DNA of 64,000 nt, from positions 248,001 to 312,000 of the forward strand of contig NZ_BMZB01000002.1 of the NCBI RefSeq assembly GCF_014652575.1, read 5' to 3'. Position numbers and translations under genes: made by a program. Below the pieces are notes generated by a model. It worked only from the letters and a program-made list of their open reading frames with translations, was not told where the DNA came from and ran no database searches. This DNA comes from Asticcacaulis endophyticus. GTDB lineage: Bacteria > Pseudomonadota > Alphaproteobacteria > Caulobacterales > Caulobacteraceae. Shown here piece after piece: positions 33,783-43,002 of the stretch (position 1 is the first letter of the stretch; each line of letters opens with the position of its first letter).

Positions 33783-35966
33783 TTAGCTCCACCAGTTCAG
33801 CGCGCCCCACATGACGAGGACAAGGCTATACAGCGCCCAGAACGCCATCAGCGCCGTGTGGCCGATCTTTTGCGTCAGCGACCAGCCATCGGTATAATAC
33901 TGCGCGTCCTGCCACACCCAGAACATTAGGGCGAACTGTAGCGCCGTGCCAAGGGCGGCCAGAAACGCCAGACCCGACGCCATGCGCACCATGCCGCTCG
34001 GCCAGTTGATAAACAGGCTGGACGGATCAGAGCCAAGACCGGCCCGCCAGTCGCTGAACGCCCAGATGGCCAGCAGCCACATAAACGCAATCGCGTATGA
34101 CAGCCACGCCGCCCGCGTCTGGGCCTCGGTCGGGTTGTTCTGATGGTGCTGGCGCGTCAGGCCGACCAGAACGACCAGACAACTGACCAGCACCAGCTTG
34201 GTGAAACCGCCCAAGGTCTGCGGGTTATGCACCCAGCCGATGCGTTCATAGCGCGTCATGTTCGATGAGGTCTCAAAGGCGACCGCCTTGCCGCCTTCGG
34301 GTTTGAACGCGACCCGCAGGCTGCCGGAATTGAGCCCGGTGCCGGAATTGCCGCGGTCTTCGGGCAGGAAAAAGCCGGACGTGCCTGCCGGCACATAGGC
34401 GGCCATGCCATCGCCGGACGACAGGATCATGCGGCCGTTGGTATCAAAATCCACATCGACCGTATTGATCAGGCGGGTGATAGCGCCCTCTAAGCCGCTG
34501 TAGGCGCGACGGGTTGAGGCATACTGACCGGCAATGGCGTCGTAATAGGCGCGGTGACTGCCGTAGCTCATGTCGCTGCCGGGACGAAGCGGCGCCGGGT
34601 TCGGGCTTTCGCCCTTAAGGTGGGCCAGCAACAGGTCGGGATAGGCTTCGGTCAGGGCCTCACCGGTCTGGGTGTTGGCGGCGACATAGATGCCGATATC
34701 CAGTTCCGGCACCAGAATCATATTGGCATTGAACCACAGGGTAGCCCCACCGTGGCCATAGGTCATAACGCCGGAGGGATGCTCACGCATCACAAAGCCT
34801 GACGCCCAGCCATTATAGCCCTTGGGCAGTTTCAGCAGCGGACTGCGGAAGGCATTGGCCGATGACGGGCCAAATATCTGCACGCCGTCCAGTTGGCCAT
34901 TGCCGAGCAGCAGCGCCATGTAGCGCGACATATCGGCGGCGGTTGATGAGGCCCCGAGCGCCCCGGACATGGCGATGGTGTGGTCAAAGGGCTCAGTCTG
35001 CCAGGTAGCGCCGTCCCACAAAAAGCCGCTCGACAGTTTCGCCGCCAGGTCGCGGCTCATCGGCGTGGGCAGTTCGCTTAAGGAGGTCTGCGGATCGTAG
35101 GGCTCACGCAGGGTCGTGTGATTAAGGCCGAGCGGCTTGAAGATGCGGGCTTCCATCAGGCCGGGGACATCGCGCGCCTTTGAGGTCTGCACGACGGTCA
35201 TGGCCGCCAGCGCCGCTCCGAAATTGGAATAGCTGGAGAACTGGCCGCGATCGCGCACCCGCATCGGCGTATGACGGCGCAGATAGGAATCGGTGCCCTG
35301 AAGATGGGTCGGGTCAAGCTGGAACAGGTGGCCGAGGCTTGTGTCCTCATAGCCGGTGGTGTGGGCCATCAGGTCGCGCATCCGCAAGGGTTTATAGCGG
35401 CGGTCCTCGCGGTAGATATCCGGCGGCAGGTAATTGGCGATGGGGCCATCAAGTTTGATGCGGCCAGCCTCAATCTCCTGTCGGGCCACGATCCAGGTAA
35501 AGGTCTTGGTGATCGAGCCTATGCGAAACAGACTGGTATAGCCGTTGGTCGCGCGGGCTGGGCTGAGGCGGTCGTAGCCATAACCCTTGATCAGCAGGGG
35601 TTTGCCGCCCTGAACGATGGCCACCGTGGTGCCGAGCACATGATCGCGCTTCATCAGGGCGGGAATAACGCTGTCGGTGAAGGCTTCGATGTCGGCGGCG
35701 CTGGCGGGCACTGCGCTGGCAACGGGAAGGTCTGGTGCAGGCGCTGTGGCCGGTTTGGGACGTGGTGCCACTTTCGGCGCAGGCTTAGCCTGAACTGGTG
35801 GAGTAATTGGCGGGGCCGAGACCTCAGCGGGCGGCGCGGCCTCCGATGGCGGTGCCGCGGTTGCCTGCAGACCCATCAGGCCGAAAACCAGACCTGCCAG
35901 CGCACCGCACAGGCCGGGGGTTTTTGAAAGGCGGGGCAAAAAACCTGGGGGCATAGGCGCGGGCAT
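33783..35966 (-). CDS. Serine beta-lactamase-family hydrolase with C-terminal membrane domain
   Basis: A 727-residue protein. N-terminal signal/anchor, then a Pro/Ala-rich linker (about 40-95), a class C beta-lactamase/esterase domain with the nucleophile motif SITK in FRIGSITKTFTW, YSNF as the Tyr-x-Asn element and HGGA near the end, a beta-rich middle domain, and three or four C-terminal membrane helices (LVLVSCLVVLVGL, AFMWLLAIWAF, and others). Homologues include EstB-like esterases and D-aminopeptidases; the true substrate is unknown. It is followed upstream by sspB, 27 bp away, and may share its transcript. Confidence 0.8.
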   Translation of the reverse strand: MPAPMPPGFLPRLSKTPGLCGALAGLVFGLMGLQATAAPPSEAAPPAEVSAPPITPPVQAKPAPKVAPRPKPATAPAPDLPVASAVPASAADIEAFTDSVIPALMKRDHVLGTTVAIVQGGKPLLIKGYGYDRLSPARATNGYTSLFRIGSITKTFTWIVARQEIEAGRIKLDGPIANYLPPDIYREDRRYKPLRMRDLMAHTTGYEDTSLGHLFQLDPTHLQGTDSYLRRHTPMRVRDRGQFSSYSNFGAALAAMTVVQTSKARDVPGLMEARIFKPLGLNHTTLREPYDPQTSLSELPTPMSRDLAAKLSSGFLWDGATWQTEPFDHTIAMSGALGASSTAADMSRYMALLLGNGQLDGVQIFGPSSANAFRSPLLKLPKGYNGWASGFVMREHPSGVMTYGHGGATLWFNANMILVPELDIGIYVAANTQTGEALTEAYPDLLLAHLKGESPNPAPLRPGSDMSYGSHRAYYDAIAGQYASTRRAYSGLEGAITRLINTVDVDFDTNGRMILSSGDGMAAYVPAGTSGFFLPEDRGNSGTGLNSGSLRVAFKPEGGKAVAFETSSNMTRYERIGWVHNPQTLGGFTKLVLVSCLVVLVGLTRQHHQNNPTEAQTRAAWLSYAIAFMWLLAIWAFSDWRAGLGSDPSSLFINWPSGMVRMASGLAFLAALGTALQFALMFWVWQDAQYYTDGWSLTQKIGHTALMAFWALYSLVLVMWGALNWWS

Positions 35967-35993
35967 TTTTATTTTTATTCTTAAGGATAGAGG

Positions 35994-36500
35994 CTACTTT
36001 TTCCGGAACTGATCGAGGGAAACGACCTTCGGGCCAGCGTCTTCGGGCAGGGTATCGGGTTTGTCGGTATTGGCCATCGGCGTGATGCTGAGGTCTTGGC
36101 TTAGATCATCCTCGTCTTCATCGCCTTCAACGACGTCGAATTCGAGAATGAACTGCACGCTGGGGTCATAAAAACGCGTGATCGCGGTGTAGGGCACCAC
36201 CAAAACCTTGGGCGCGCCGCCAAAGCTCAAAGTCACCGTAAACAGGTTTTCCAGCACCTTAAGGTCGCGGAACTGATGTTGCAGCACGATGGTGATATCA
36301 TGCGGATATTTGGCCAGCAGGTCGGCTGGCACCTGAACGCCCTCAAAACGGGTCAGGAAGGTGACATAGAAATGATGCTCACCGGGCAGGCCTTCGGGCG
36401 TGGTCGCGCGGGTCAGCGCTGAGCGGATTACGCCTCTCAGGGCCGTCTGGGTCAGGTTTGCATAGTCCATGTGGTCCATGCTGATCTGATCGTCGCTCAT
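35994..36500 (-). CDS. sspB: SspB-alpha, ClpXP adaptor for ssrA-tagged proteins
   Basis: Delivers tmRNA-tagged and other substrates to the ClpXP protease. The 168-residue protein follows the alphaproteobacterial SspB layout: a folded substrate-binding domain (HHFYVTFLTRFEGVQVPADLL, HDITIVLQHQF, VTLSFGGAPKVLVVPY) of about 110 residues, a flexible acidic linker, and the C-terminal ClpX-binding tail ending VVSLDQFRKK. ATG 36500 has AAAGG upstream. The tmRNA gene is about 3.1 kb away; its tag ending AVAA is what SspB-alpha and ClpX recognise in Caulobacter. Assignment is strong. Confidence 0.92.
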   Translation of the reverse strand: MSDDQISMDHMDYANLTQTALRGVIRSALTRATTPEGLPGEHHFYVTFLTRFEGVQVPADLLAKYPHDITIVLQHQFRDLKVLENLFTVTLSFGGAPKVLVVPYTAITRFYDPSVQFILEFDVVEGDEDEDDLSQDLSITPMANTDKPDTLPEDAGPKVVSLDQFRKK

Positions 36501-36687
36501 TCTTATGCCTTTACGGGTATGCCATGATCGGAAAACGCCGGATGAACGGGACTCATAGTCCGGTTCACGGCCTGTTTCGAGACTTAACACAGGCATACAT
36601 AAACAAAACAGCAAATTGGCGTGAGTTTGATAAAAATCCTCAAAAAAGTGTGGTCAGAAGCACAGCCCTTTGAGAGCGGGCACGGGT

Positions 36688-37941
36688 CTAAGGTTTGCGG
36701 GGCGTTTTGAAATGGCTATCCATAAAGTCCATGAACCGGCCCCAGTCGCTACGGGTCGTGCCATGTCGTCCGGGACGCAGGAAATAGGCAATATCGGCAC
36801 TCATATCCGGGGTTTCGCGTGTGGTCTGTGTCGGGCCCTTGTGGCCCATAAGCTGATAGACCGGAGTGGCCGCGACAGCGGCTTGCCAAGCCCCTTCAGG
36901 ATCAGCCCACTGGTCATCCACGCCTGCGCCCAAAAGTACCGGACGCGGCGCAATCAGGCCGATCAGTTCGTGCTGATCGACCGGCAGCCGGTTCGGATCG
37001 TCGCCGTATCGGGCATAGTTAGGCGCAAACCAGTGCGGAAAACCGCCAGTGATGTTGGACACCTGCTCACCGACCGGACTGCGCGACAGGCTGGCACCAC
37101 CACGGCCGGATTGGTGAGCAAAGATCAGATCAATGCGGTCATCAAAGGCAGCGGCCGTCATGGCGGCCTTACCGTTGCGCGAATGGCCATAAATAGCCTG
37201 ACGTTTCGGATCAAAGCGCGGGTCGGTTTCAAGGAAATCAATCACCTTTGAATAGCCCCAACCCCAGGCGGCAATCGCGCCCAACCGCTCATCCGGCGGG
37301 GCTGAGGGGTTCATGAGGTGCAGGGGGATTATGGCCGTGTCCTTATCGTCGATGACAAGGTCAGCGGTGGCAAAACTGGCGACCGCATAGCCGCGTTTCA
37401 GCAGCGTCTCAATGGGTGGGGCAAACAGGTATGGATCGGGATCGTCAGCGGCGGGCGGTGGTGCGTCCTTAAAACGCGCGCAAAATTCCGGCAGGCCCCC
37501 GGCGGGCAGACTTAAACGGTCGTCTGAGAAGGTGGAGCCATTGCCGCAGAAGGCCGTGACGATCACGACGGGATGGGGGCCGGGGGTTTGGGGTAATATA
37601 TAGGCGACATGTAGTCGCACCTTGAGCGCATCAGATGCCAGAACCGCCTCTTCCAGCCGCCCCAGACCTCCAAAAGCCGCCTCATCGACGGTGATTTTCG
37701 AGATCAGGTTGAGTGGGGTGGGGGCGGGCAGGCGGCCATAGACTTCGGCCTGAAATATGGATTTCAGCAAGGGCGCGCGCAGATCGCGCCAGTCATGAGG
37801 GCTGTTCACTTGCGGCAGCCGCACGCCTTTGTAAACCTTGGCCCCCAGAATGGGCGGTAGTGCGGACATATCCTGTGCGATTGCGCCTTTGGCCAGTGCC
37901 AGCGCCGCCAAAATGACCAGTGTCGTATAAATTTTTTTCAT
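36688..37941 (-). CDS. Secreted CE15-like glucuronoyl esterase
   Basis: A 417-residue exported protein (signal ending GAIAQD). It has the alpha/beta-hydrolase nucleophile elbow GHSRNGKAA, the form seen in CE15 enzymes (usually GCSRNGKGA), followed by HQSGRGGASLSR and EQVSNITGGFPHWF, and a late IAPRPVLLGAGVDDQWADPEG. CE15 esterases cut the ester between lignin alcohols and the methyl-glucuronic acid side chain of xylan. This fits the arabinofuranosidases in the same window. Substrate is inferred from family. ATG 37941 lies behind a GGGGGCC sequence. It is separated from sspB by about 190 bp without a recognised signal. Confidence 0.85.
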   Translation of the reverse strand: MKKIYTTLVILAALALAKGAIAQDMSALPPILGAKVYKGVRLPQVNSPHDWRDLRAPLLKSIFQAEVYGRLPAPTPLNLISKITVDEAAFGGLGRLEEAVLASDALKVRLHVAYILPQTPGPHPVVIVTAFCGNGSTFSDDRLSLPAGGLPEFCARFKDAPPPAADDPDPYLFAPPIETLLKRGYAVASFATADLVIDDKDTAIIPLHLMNPSAPPDERLGAIAAWGWGYSKVIDFLETDPRFDPKRQAIYGHSRNGKAAMTAAAFDDRIDLIFAHQSGRGGASLSRSPVGEQVSNITGGFPHWFAPNYARYGDDPNRLPVDQHELIGLIAPRPVLLGAGVDDQWADPEGAWQAAVAATPVYQLMGHKGPTQTTRETPDMSADIAYFLRPGRHGTTRSDWGRFMDFMDSHFKTPRKP

Positions 37942-38158
37942 TGTGGCCCCCTGATGACCTTATTGTATTATATATTAAATAAAAACAGTATCTTAGTTGT
38001 GTCAGTTTTGGCTGGTGATGTAAATATAACCGAACATTGTTATTTTGAATTCTGCATTTGCGGTAACCGGTTGACTATCTGAGGTTGCGGAAAGGTTGAG
38101 ACTATCTCGCAGCAAATCTTTATTAACCCTTTCAGGTTGAAAACGACCTTGGTAATCC

Positions 38159-39523
38159 ATGTCGTTTATAGGGGCTTTTGCTTTGACCCACGCTGCCACC
38201 CAAACCACCCGCCAGCGTCTGGCATTTGCCCGTATCGAACACGCCAATATCGCCACGCTCAAGAAAGTATGGCTGTTTATTGAGCCGCAGCTTGATCGGA
38301 TACTGGATGGGTTTTACCGCCATGTCCGCACCGATGAGGGACTGGGGCGGATGATCGGGGACCGTGAACCGGCGCTGAAGGCCGCGCAAAAGCGCCACTG
38401 GCAGGGCCTGTTCAACTCCGGCTTTTCCGACGCCTATTTTGAAAGCTCTTATCGCATCGGCAATACCCATTACCGCATCGGGCTTGAGCCGCGCTGGTAT
38501 ATCGCCGCCTATCAGTATGTCACCGATGCTCTGGCCGAACTGATTGTCGCTCACTACCGTTTCAATACCAAGCAGTCCGCTGCGGCCCTCGTGGCGGTCA
38601 ATAAGGCCGTGTTTATTGATCTCGATATCGCCATTTCGACCTATCAGGACGCGGTGGTCGGTGAACTGAACCGCAAAAACGCCGTCATCGAGAAAGCGAT
38701 TGGTGAGTTTGAGGTCCGGCTGGATGATATCCTGAAAAACGTCAACCGCAGCACCGATGATCTGGGCACGACCTCGCAGGTGCTGAACTCCGTCGTGACC
38801 ATCGCCCAGACCAGCTCCGAAAGCGTGGCCAGCATCGCGCAACGCTCCAGCATGGATGTGTCGTCGGTGGCGTCAGCCTCTGAGGAGATGAGCAAGGCCA
38901 TTCAGGAAATCGCCTCTCAGGTGCACGGCGCGTCCCATGGCATCCGCACAGTGGCTCAGATGGCCGGAACCTCATCCCAGGAAGTGGCGCAGCTCTCGAC
39001 TTCGGTGCTCAAGATCGGGGAAATCCTGCAACTGATTCAGGGCATTGCCTCCCAGACCAACCTGCTGGCGCTCAATGCCACGATCGAGGCCGCCCGTGCC
39101 GGTGACGCCGGTAAGGGCTTTGCGGTCGTGGCTACCGAAGTCAAGCAATTGGCCGATCAGACCGCGCGTGCCACAACCGAAATCGCCAAGCAGATTCAGG
39201 ATATTCAGCAATCTACGGGGAAGGCGGTGGACTCCATTAGCCGGATCGTTGAGTCGATCGGTGATGTCGAAGCGACCGCTACGGCCATTGCTGCGGCGAT
39301 GGAAGAACAATCGACCGCCACCAATGAAATCACCGCCAGCATCCACAGCGTCTCAAACGGGGCGGCGGAACTATCCGGCAATGTCGAATCGCTCAACTCC
39401 GCCGTGGGCGATACCGGCGAAGCCACATCCAAAGTCGATCAGGCGACCCGCATGCTCAATGAGCAGTCCGAAGACCTCAGCCGCTATGTTGACGGCTTCT
39501 TCAAGACCCTGCGGGCAGGCTAA
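38159..39523 (+). CDS. Globin-coupled methyl-accepting chemotaxis protein
   Basis: A 454-residue soluble chemoreceptor of the HemAT type, sensing oxygen through haem. Residues about 20-180 form a protoglobin domain with the proximal His near residue 104 in [15 protein letters not shown]; no membrane helix is present. A long coiled coil follows, then the conserved signalling hairpin [28 protein letters not shown] and a return helix to the end. No CheB/CheR pentapeptide is obvious at the C-terminus. ATG 38159 has no good ribosome site. It lies between the esterase and the tmRNA gene on opposite strands. Coupling to the flagellar motor of the downstream genes is likely. Confidence 0.92.
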   Translation: MSFIGAFALTHAATQTTRQRLAFARIEHANIATLKKVWLFIEPQLDRILDGFYRHVRTDEGLGRMIGDREPALKAAQKRHWQGLFNSGFSDAYFESSYRIGNTHYRIGLEPRWYIAAYQYVTDALAELIVAHYRFNTKQSAAALVAVNKAVFIDLDIAISTYQDAVVGELNRKNAVIEKAIGEFEVRLDDILKNVNRSTDDLGTTSQVLNSVVTIAQTSSESVASIAQRSSMDVSSVASASEEMSKAIQEIASQVHGASHGIRTVAQMAGTSSQEVAQLSTSVLKIGEILQLIQGIASQTNLLALNATIEAARAGDAGKGFAVVATEVKQLADQTARATTEIAKQIQDIQQSTGKAVDSISRIVESIGDVEATATAIAAAMEEQSTATNEITASIHSVSNGAAELSGNVESLNSAVGDTGEATSKVDQATRMLNEQSEDLSRYVDGFFKTLRAG

Positions 39524-39541
39524 CAATTTTTGGGAAAGCGA

Positions 39542-39565
39542 CGGACTTCTGTTGCCAGGCGTCCG
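39542..39565 (-). repeat. Second hairpin beyond the tmRNA with the same loop sequence
   Basis: Read on the minus strand: CGGAC, loop GCCTGGCAACAGAA, GTCCG. The 14-base loop is identical to that of the hairpin at 39585-39612 which ends the tmRNA coding piece, while the stem differs. It may be a terminator, a processing site or a duplicated RNA module. Confidence 0.6.
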
Positions 39566-39584
39566 GAATTTTTAAGTGGGAAGT

Positions 39585-39905
39585 GGAGGGCTTCTGTTGC
39601 CAGGCGCCCTCCGGGCCCCGCCTGGGGGGCTACCCCCAGGAGTTTAGGTCGGAATTACCGGCACCGCATTACGCAGCGACAGCAACATCCTGTGCAAAGT
39701 TATCGTTTGCAGTTACAATAAGGCCGATCGCGGAGGCCCACACCGAGAGAAAGCCACGTCTTTACACGCTTGTCGATCCTGATCGGCCCCATGTTTCCAG
39801 ATGATAACGTCTGAAGTTTTGGTGGAGCCGCCGGGAATTGCACCCGGGTCCAAATCGCTTATTACACGCACGTTTATCCCCATAGTCAGCCGAAACTGAC
39901 CCTAC
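39585..39905 (-). ncRNA. ssrA: Two-piece (circularly permuted) tmRNA
   Basis: Rescues stalled ribosomes by trans-translation. On the minus strand the acceptor piece comes first (about 39905 to 39820) and ends with a T-arm (GGACCCGGGTGCAATTCCC) and GGCTCCACCA, the CCA being encoded. A spacer of about 29 bases (39819-39791) follows; then the coding piece starts at 39790 with GGGGCCGATCAGGATCGACA, the tmRNA 5' hallmark. The tag frame is 39710-39669: GCA resume codon, peptide ANDNFAQDVAVAA, TAA stop. The coding piece ends in a hairpin GGAGGGC...GCCCTCC at 39612-39585. TATATA at 39907-39912 fits a -10 box. Outer ends are approximate, to within about 10 bases. Confidence 0.95.
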
Positions 39906-40232
39906 CTATATAGAGGCTTTAGCCGGGGAGGGGAAGGGCGCAGTGAAATTATGCGCAGAATTTCTACACCAACAGTATAGTTTAATTCCTATTGTCGCGA
40001 TTGGGTTTATATCCTATCAAATCAGTAATGATTAATGGTGCCGGTCTTTAGACGGTGCGACTTTGAAGGGACAACCCACATGTTCACGCGCCGATGTTGC
40101 CGGTAGCTACTTAAGCTTTTGTGCGCTCTGAACCGGTCTGACGGTTCAGTCGTTTCCCTTACATATTTTAAGACGGTCAGCGTCCGCTTGTTCTGCGGCG
40201 GTAGCAATCGTCTGCCCGAAAGGTGGTTATTC
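39906..40232. other. Intergenic region: tmRNA promoter and yezD leader
   Basis: The left part must hold the tmRNA promoter; TATATA at 39907-39912 is its probable -10 box. A stem GCGCA...TGCGC lies near 39939-39957. The right part is the leader of the yezD-like gene, 150-200 bases long, with several small dyads (around GGTCTTTAGACGG and CCGGTCTGACGG) but no riboswitch that I recognise. No other gene is visible. Confidence 0.4.
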
Positions 40233-40409
40233 ATGAGCCAGATACACGCCGTCGATGAGCGTTTAAGCGAAGTTGAGCGCCATATTTTGCAATACATACA
40301 GGAGATTAAATACGGATCGGTTGAAATCCTGATTCACGATTCCCGCATCGTTCAGATCGAGCGCAGCGAAAAGTTCCGCTTTGACGTTAAGCGGCCATCT
40401 ACCACCTGA
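40233..40409 (+). CDS. YezD/DUF2292-like small protein
   Basis: A 58-residue protein: a helix (LSEVERHILQYIQEIK) followed by YGSVEILIHDSRIVQIERSEK, which is the defining block of the DUF2292 (YezD) family. Members are small cytoplasmic proteins often found with sulphur-assimilation or TonB receptor genes; function unknown. ATG 40233 has AAAGGTGG in front, which decides the start. A hairpin CCGCGC-CCTTGA-GCGCGG lies about 10-30 bases after the stop. The TonB-dependent receptor gene follows after 180 bp on the same strand, so a common regulon is possible. Confidence 0.78.
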   Translation: MSQIHAVDERLSEVERHILQYIQEIKYGSVEILIHDSRIVQIERSEKFRFDVKRPSTT

Positions 40410-40589
40410 AACTATCCGCCGCGCCCTTGAGCGCGGCCACGCTTAATACCGCCCACCGGACAGCCGGAGGCATGTGTACCGCCTGAACCATCGCCGGGTC
40501 TAACCGGCCTGAGTGTCATGGCGTGAACTGACTAAATCGTACCTGACATCAGGTATTTATCAACACATGACCAAAATGGGGCTGTTTAT

Positions 40590-42995
40590 ATGAAAACCTT
40601 TTTTAATCCGGGTGCGTCCTCGCGCCGATCGTCCACTTACCTGACCGGCAGTCTGGTCAGCGCTTTGGCCTTGACGGCCGGGCTGTCACTGCTGGCCTTT
40701 ACGCCGTCAATTGCCGCAGATGCCGCTGATGATAGCGCCGATGCCGCCGAAAGCCGTGGGGTTACCGAAGTCACCGTCACCGCCCGCAGACGGTCTGAAA
40801 ACCTTCAGGACGTGCCGCTGGCCATTTCGTCCGTGAGCGGCGAACAACTGGAATCGACCGGCGTTTACAACATTGACCAGTTGTCGCGGGTGCAGCCGTC
40901 GATCCAATTGATCACCACTAATCCGCGTAATACGGCCACGACCATCCGTGGCCTGGGCTCGACCATCGGGCTTACCAATGACGGTCTGGAACCCGGCGTC
41001 GGTATCTATGTCGATGAAGTCTATTATGCCCGTCCGGGGTCGGCTGTGGTTGACCTGATCGACATTGAGCGGGTCGAAGTGCTGCGCGGCCCACAAGGGA
41101 CGCTGTTTGGTAAAAACACGACCGCCGGTGCGCTCAACATCACCACCCGCGCCCCTAGCTTCACACCGGAAGGCCGCATTGAATTATCGGCGGGTGATTA
41201 TGGCTTCCTGCAAGGAAAGGCCAGCCTGTCCGGGCCGCTGATAGACGGTAAGCTGGCGGGGCGGATTGCCTTTGGCGTTACCCAGCGCGATGGTCTGTTT
41301 AAGAATGTCACGACCAAATCGTTGCAGAACGACCTCGACAGTCAGGTCGTGCGCGCCCAGTTGCTCTATACGCCCAATGACGACATCAGCGTGCGCTTAA
41401 GCTATGATTACGCCTTCCAGAACCCGGAAGCCAATACGCAGGCCTTTGTGCGCTACGGTCCGACGTTGCGCGCAGCCAACCGTCAGTTCCCGTTCCTGGC
41501 AGCACAAGCTGGTTACGCCCCGCCGTCGACCAACCCCTATGATCGTCTGGTTGATGTCAATTCACCTATTCAGGCCAAGCAGATCATCAATGGCCTGTCC
41601 GGTACGGTGAACTGGGATCTGGGCAGCACCACCCTGACCTCGATCACGGCTTGGCGTCATTGGGACTGGACCCCGCAGAACGACCGCGATTACACGGCCC
41701 TTGCCATCCGCACGGTCTCGAACAACCCCTCAGTTCAGGAGCAGTTCAGCCAGGAAGTCCGGCTGGCGTCGAACGGTGATAACGCCATCGATTGGGTGGT
41801 CGGGCTCTATTACTTCGATCAGAACGTGGAAACCAATGGCCGCGAAGGCTGGGGGGCGAATGCCGCGCGCTGGCTGATCAATTCGACCGTGCCGGCCAAT
41901 CTGCTGGATGGTTATCTGCAAACCAACAACGTGCAATCCAACACCAAATCCTATGCCGCCTTTGGTCAATTGACGTGGAAGGTGACCGATCGCCTGCGCA
42001 TTACGCCGGGCCTGCGCTTTACCTCTGAGGAAAAGGACGCCACTTTTGACCAGAAGGTCAGCGGGGGGCTGGCCACGACCGATCCGGTGCTGGTCGCCGC
42101 CAAGCTCGGTATCGCCCGCGATCAGTTCTATCAGGCGCAAGTCTCTGACGACAGCCTGTCGGGGCAAATCAATGCCGCCTATGACGTGACGCCGGATTTT
42201 CTGGCCTATGTGAACGTCTCACGCGGCTATAAGTCCGGTGGTATCAATGCGGCGGGTATACCGACCGCAGCAGATGGCTCCCCATCGCTGGTCAGCGCGG
42301 TGATCAAACCCGAAGAGGTCACCAGCGTCGAGGCCGGTTTCAAGTCACAGTTCTTTGATAAGAGTTTGACCCTGAACGCCGTCGCCTTTGCCACCGACAT
42401 CAATGACTATCAGGCCAATGTCGTCGATTCCGGGCCGGGCGCTCTGCGCGGTTATCTGGCCAATATCGAAAAGGTTGAGGTGCGCGGCGTCGAAGTTGAC
42501 GGGCGTTGGTTTGCCACCGAAAACCTGTCGCTGTTCGGCAGCCTGAGCTACACCGATGCCATCTATGCCTCGTTCAAAAACGCACCCGCACCGCTGGAAC
42601 TGCAATCCTCCAGCACGTCGATTACCGACTTATCAGGTAAAGAACTGCCGGGCGTATCCAAGTGGGCGGGATCGCTTAGTGCGGAATACACCTGGCCGCA
42701 GGCCATCGGTGCCCTGACCGGTGATGCCTATGTCAGCGGCGATGTGTCCTATCGATCAAAGTGGAACTCTGACTCGTCGGTCTCGAAATATGCTGAGATC
42801 GAAGACTCGACCGTCGCTAATCTGAGACTGGGCTATCGCTCTTCGGGTGGAACTGAGGCGTTCCTGTGGATCAAGAACGCCTTTGATGAGGAATATCTGC
42901 AATTCACCACCATTCAGGCCGGGAACTCCGGGGCCATCTATGGCCAGCCGGGTGATCCGCGCACAGTCGGCGTCACGGTGCGGAAGTCGTTCTAA
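40590..42995 (+). CDS. TonB-dependent outer-membrane receptor
   Basis: An 801-residue energy-coupled importer. Signal peptide (ending SIAADA), a TonB box-like TEVTVTARR, a plug domain with VPLAISSVSGEQLES, IRGLGSTIG, GVGIYVDEVYYARPG and VEVLRGPQGTLFGKNTTAGALNI, then a barrel that closes with an aromatic strand (TVGVTVRKSF, final Phe). This is the common sphingomonad/Caulobacter receptor class for sugars, aromatic compounds or siderophores; ligand not determinable. The gene follows a yezD-like gene, which slightly favours a sulphur-related ligand. Copy 2 of the palindromic repeat lies just after the stop. Confidence 0.92.
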   Translation: MKTFFNPGASSRRSSTYLTGSLVSALALTAGLSLLAFTPSIAADAADDSADAAESRGVTEVTVTARRRSENLQDVPLAISSVSGEQLESTGVYNIDQLSRVQPSIQLITTNPRNTATTIRGLGSTIGLTNDGLEPGVGIYVDEVYYARPGSAVVDLIDIERVEVLRGPQGTLFGKNTTAGALNITTRAPSFTPEGRIELSAGDYGFLQGKASLSGPLIDGKLAGRIAFGVTQRDGLFKNVTTKSLQNDLDSQVVRAQLLYTPNDDISVRLSYDYAFQNPEANTQAFVRYGPTLRAANRQFPFLAAQAGYAPPSTNPYDRLVDVNSPIQAKQIINGLSGTVNWDLGSTTLTSITAWRHWDWTPQNDRDYTALAIRTVSNNPSVQEQFSQEVRLASNGDNAIDWVVGLYYFDQNVETNGREGWGANAARWLINSTVPANLLDGYLQTNNVQSNTKSYAAFGQLTWKVTDRLRITPGLRFTSEEKDATFDQKVSGGLATTDPVLVAAKLGIARDQFYQAQVSDDSLSGQINAAYDVTPDFLAYVNVSRGYKSGGINAAGIPTAADGSPSLVSAVIKPEEVTSVEAGFKSQFFDKSLTLNAVAFATDINDYQANVVDSGPGALRGYLANIEKVEVRGVEVDGRWFATENLSLFGSLSYTDAIYASFKNAPAPLELQSSSTSITDLSGKELPGVSKWAGSLSAEYTWPQAIGALTGDAYVSGDVSYRSKWNSDSSVSKYAEIEDSTVANLRLGYRSSGGTEAFLWIKNAFDEEYLQFTTIQAGNSGAIYGQPGDPRTVGVTVRKSF

Positions 42996-43002
42996 TATCT
43001 TT

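Noticed and set aside
39583-39804. Plus-strand open frame across the tmRNA region
   Set aside because: The region is fully explained by the split tmRNA on the minus strand; the frame has no recognisable protein.
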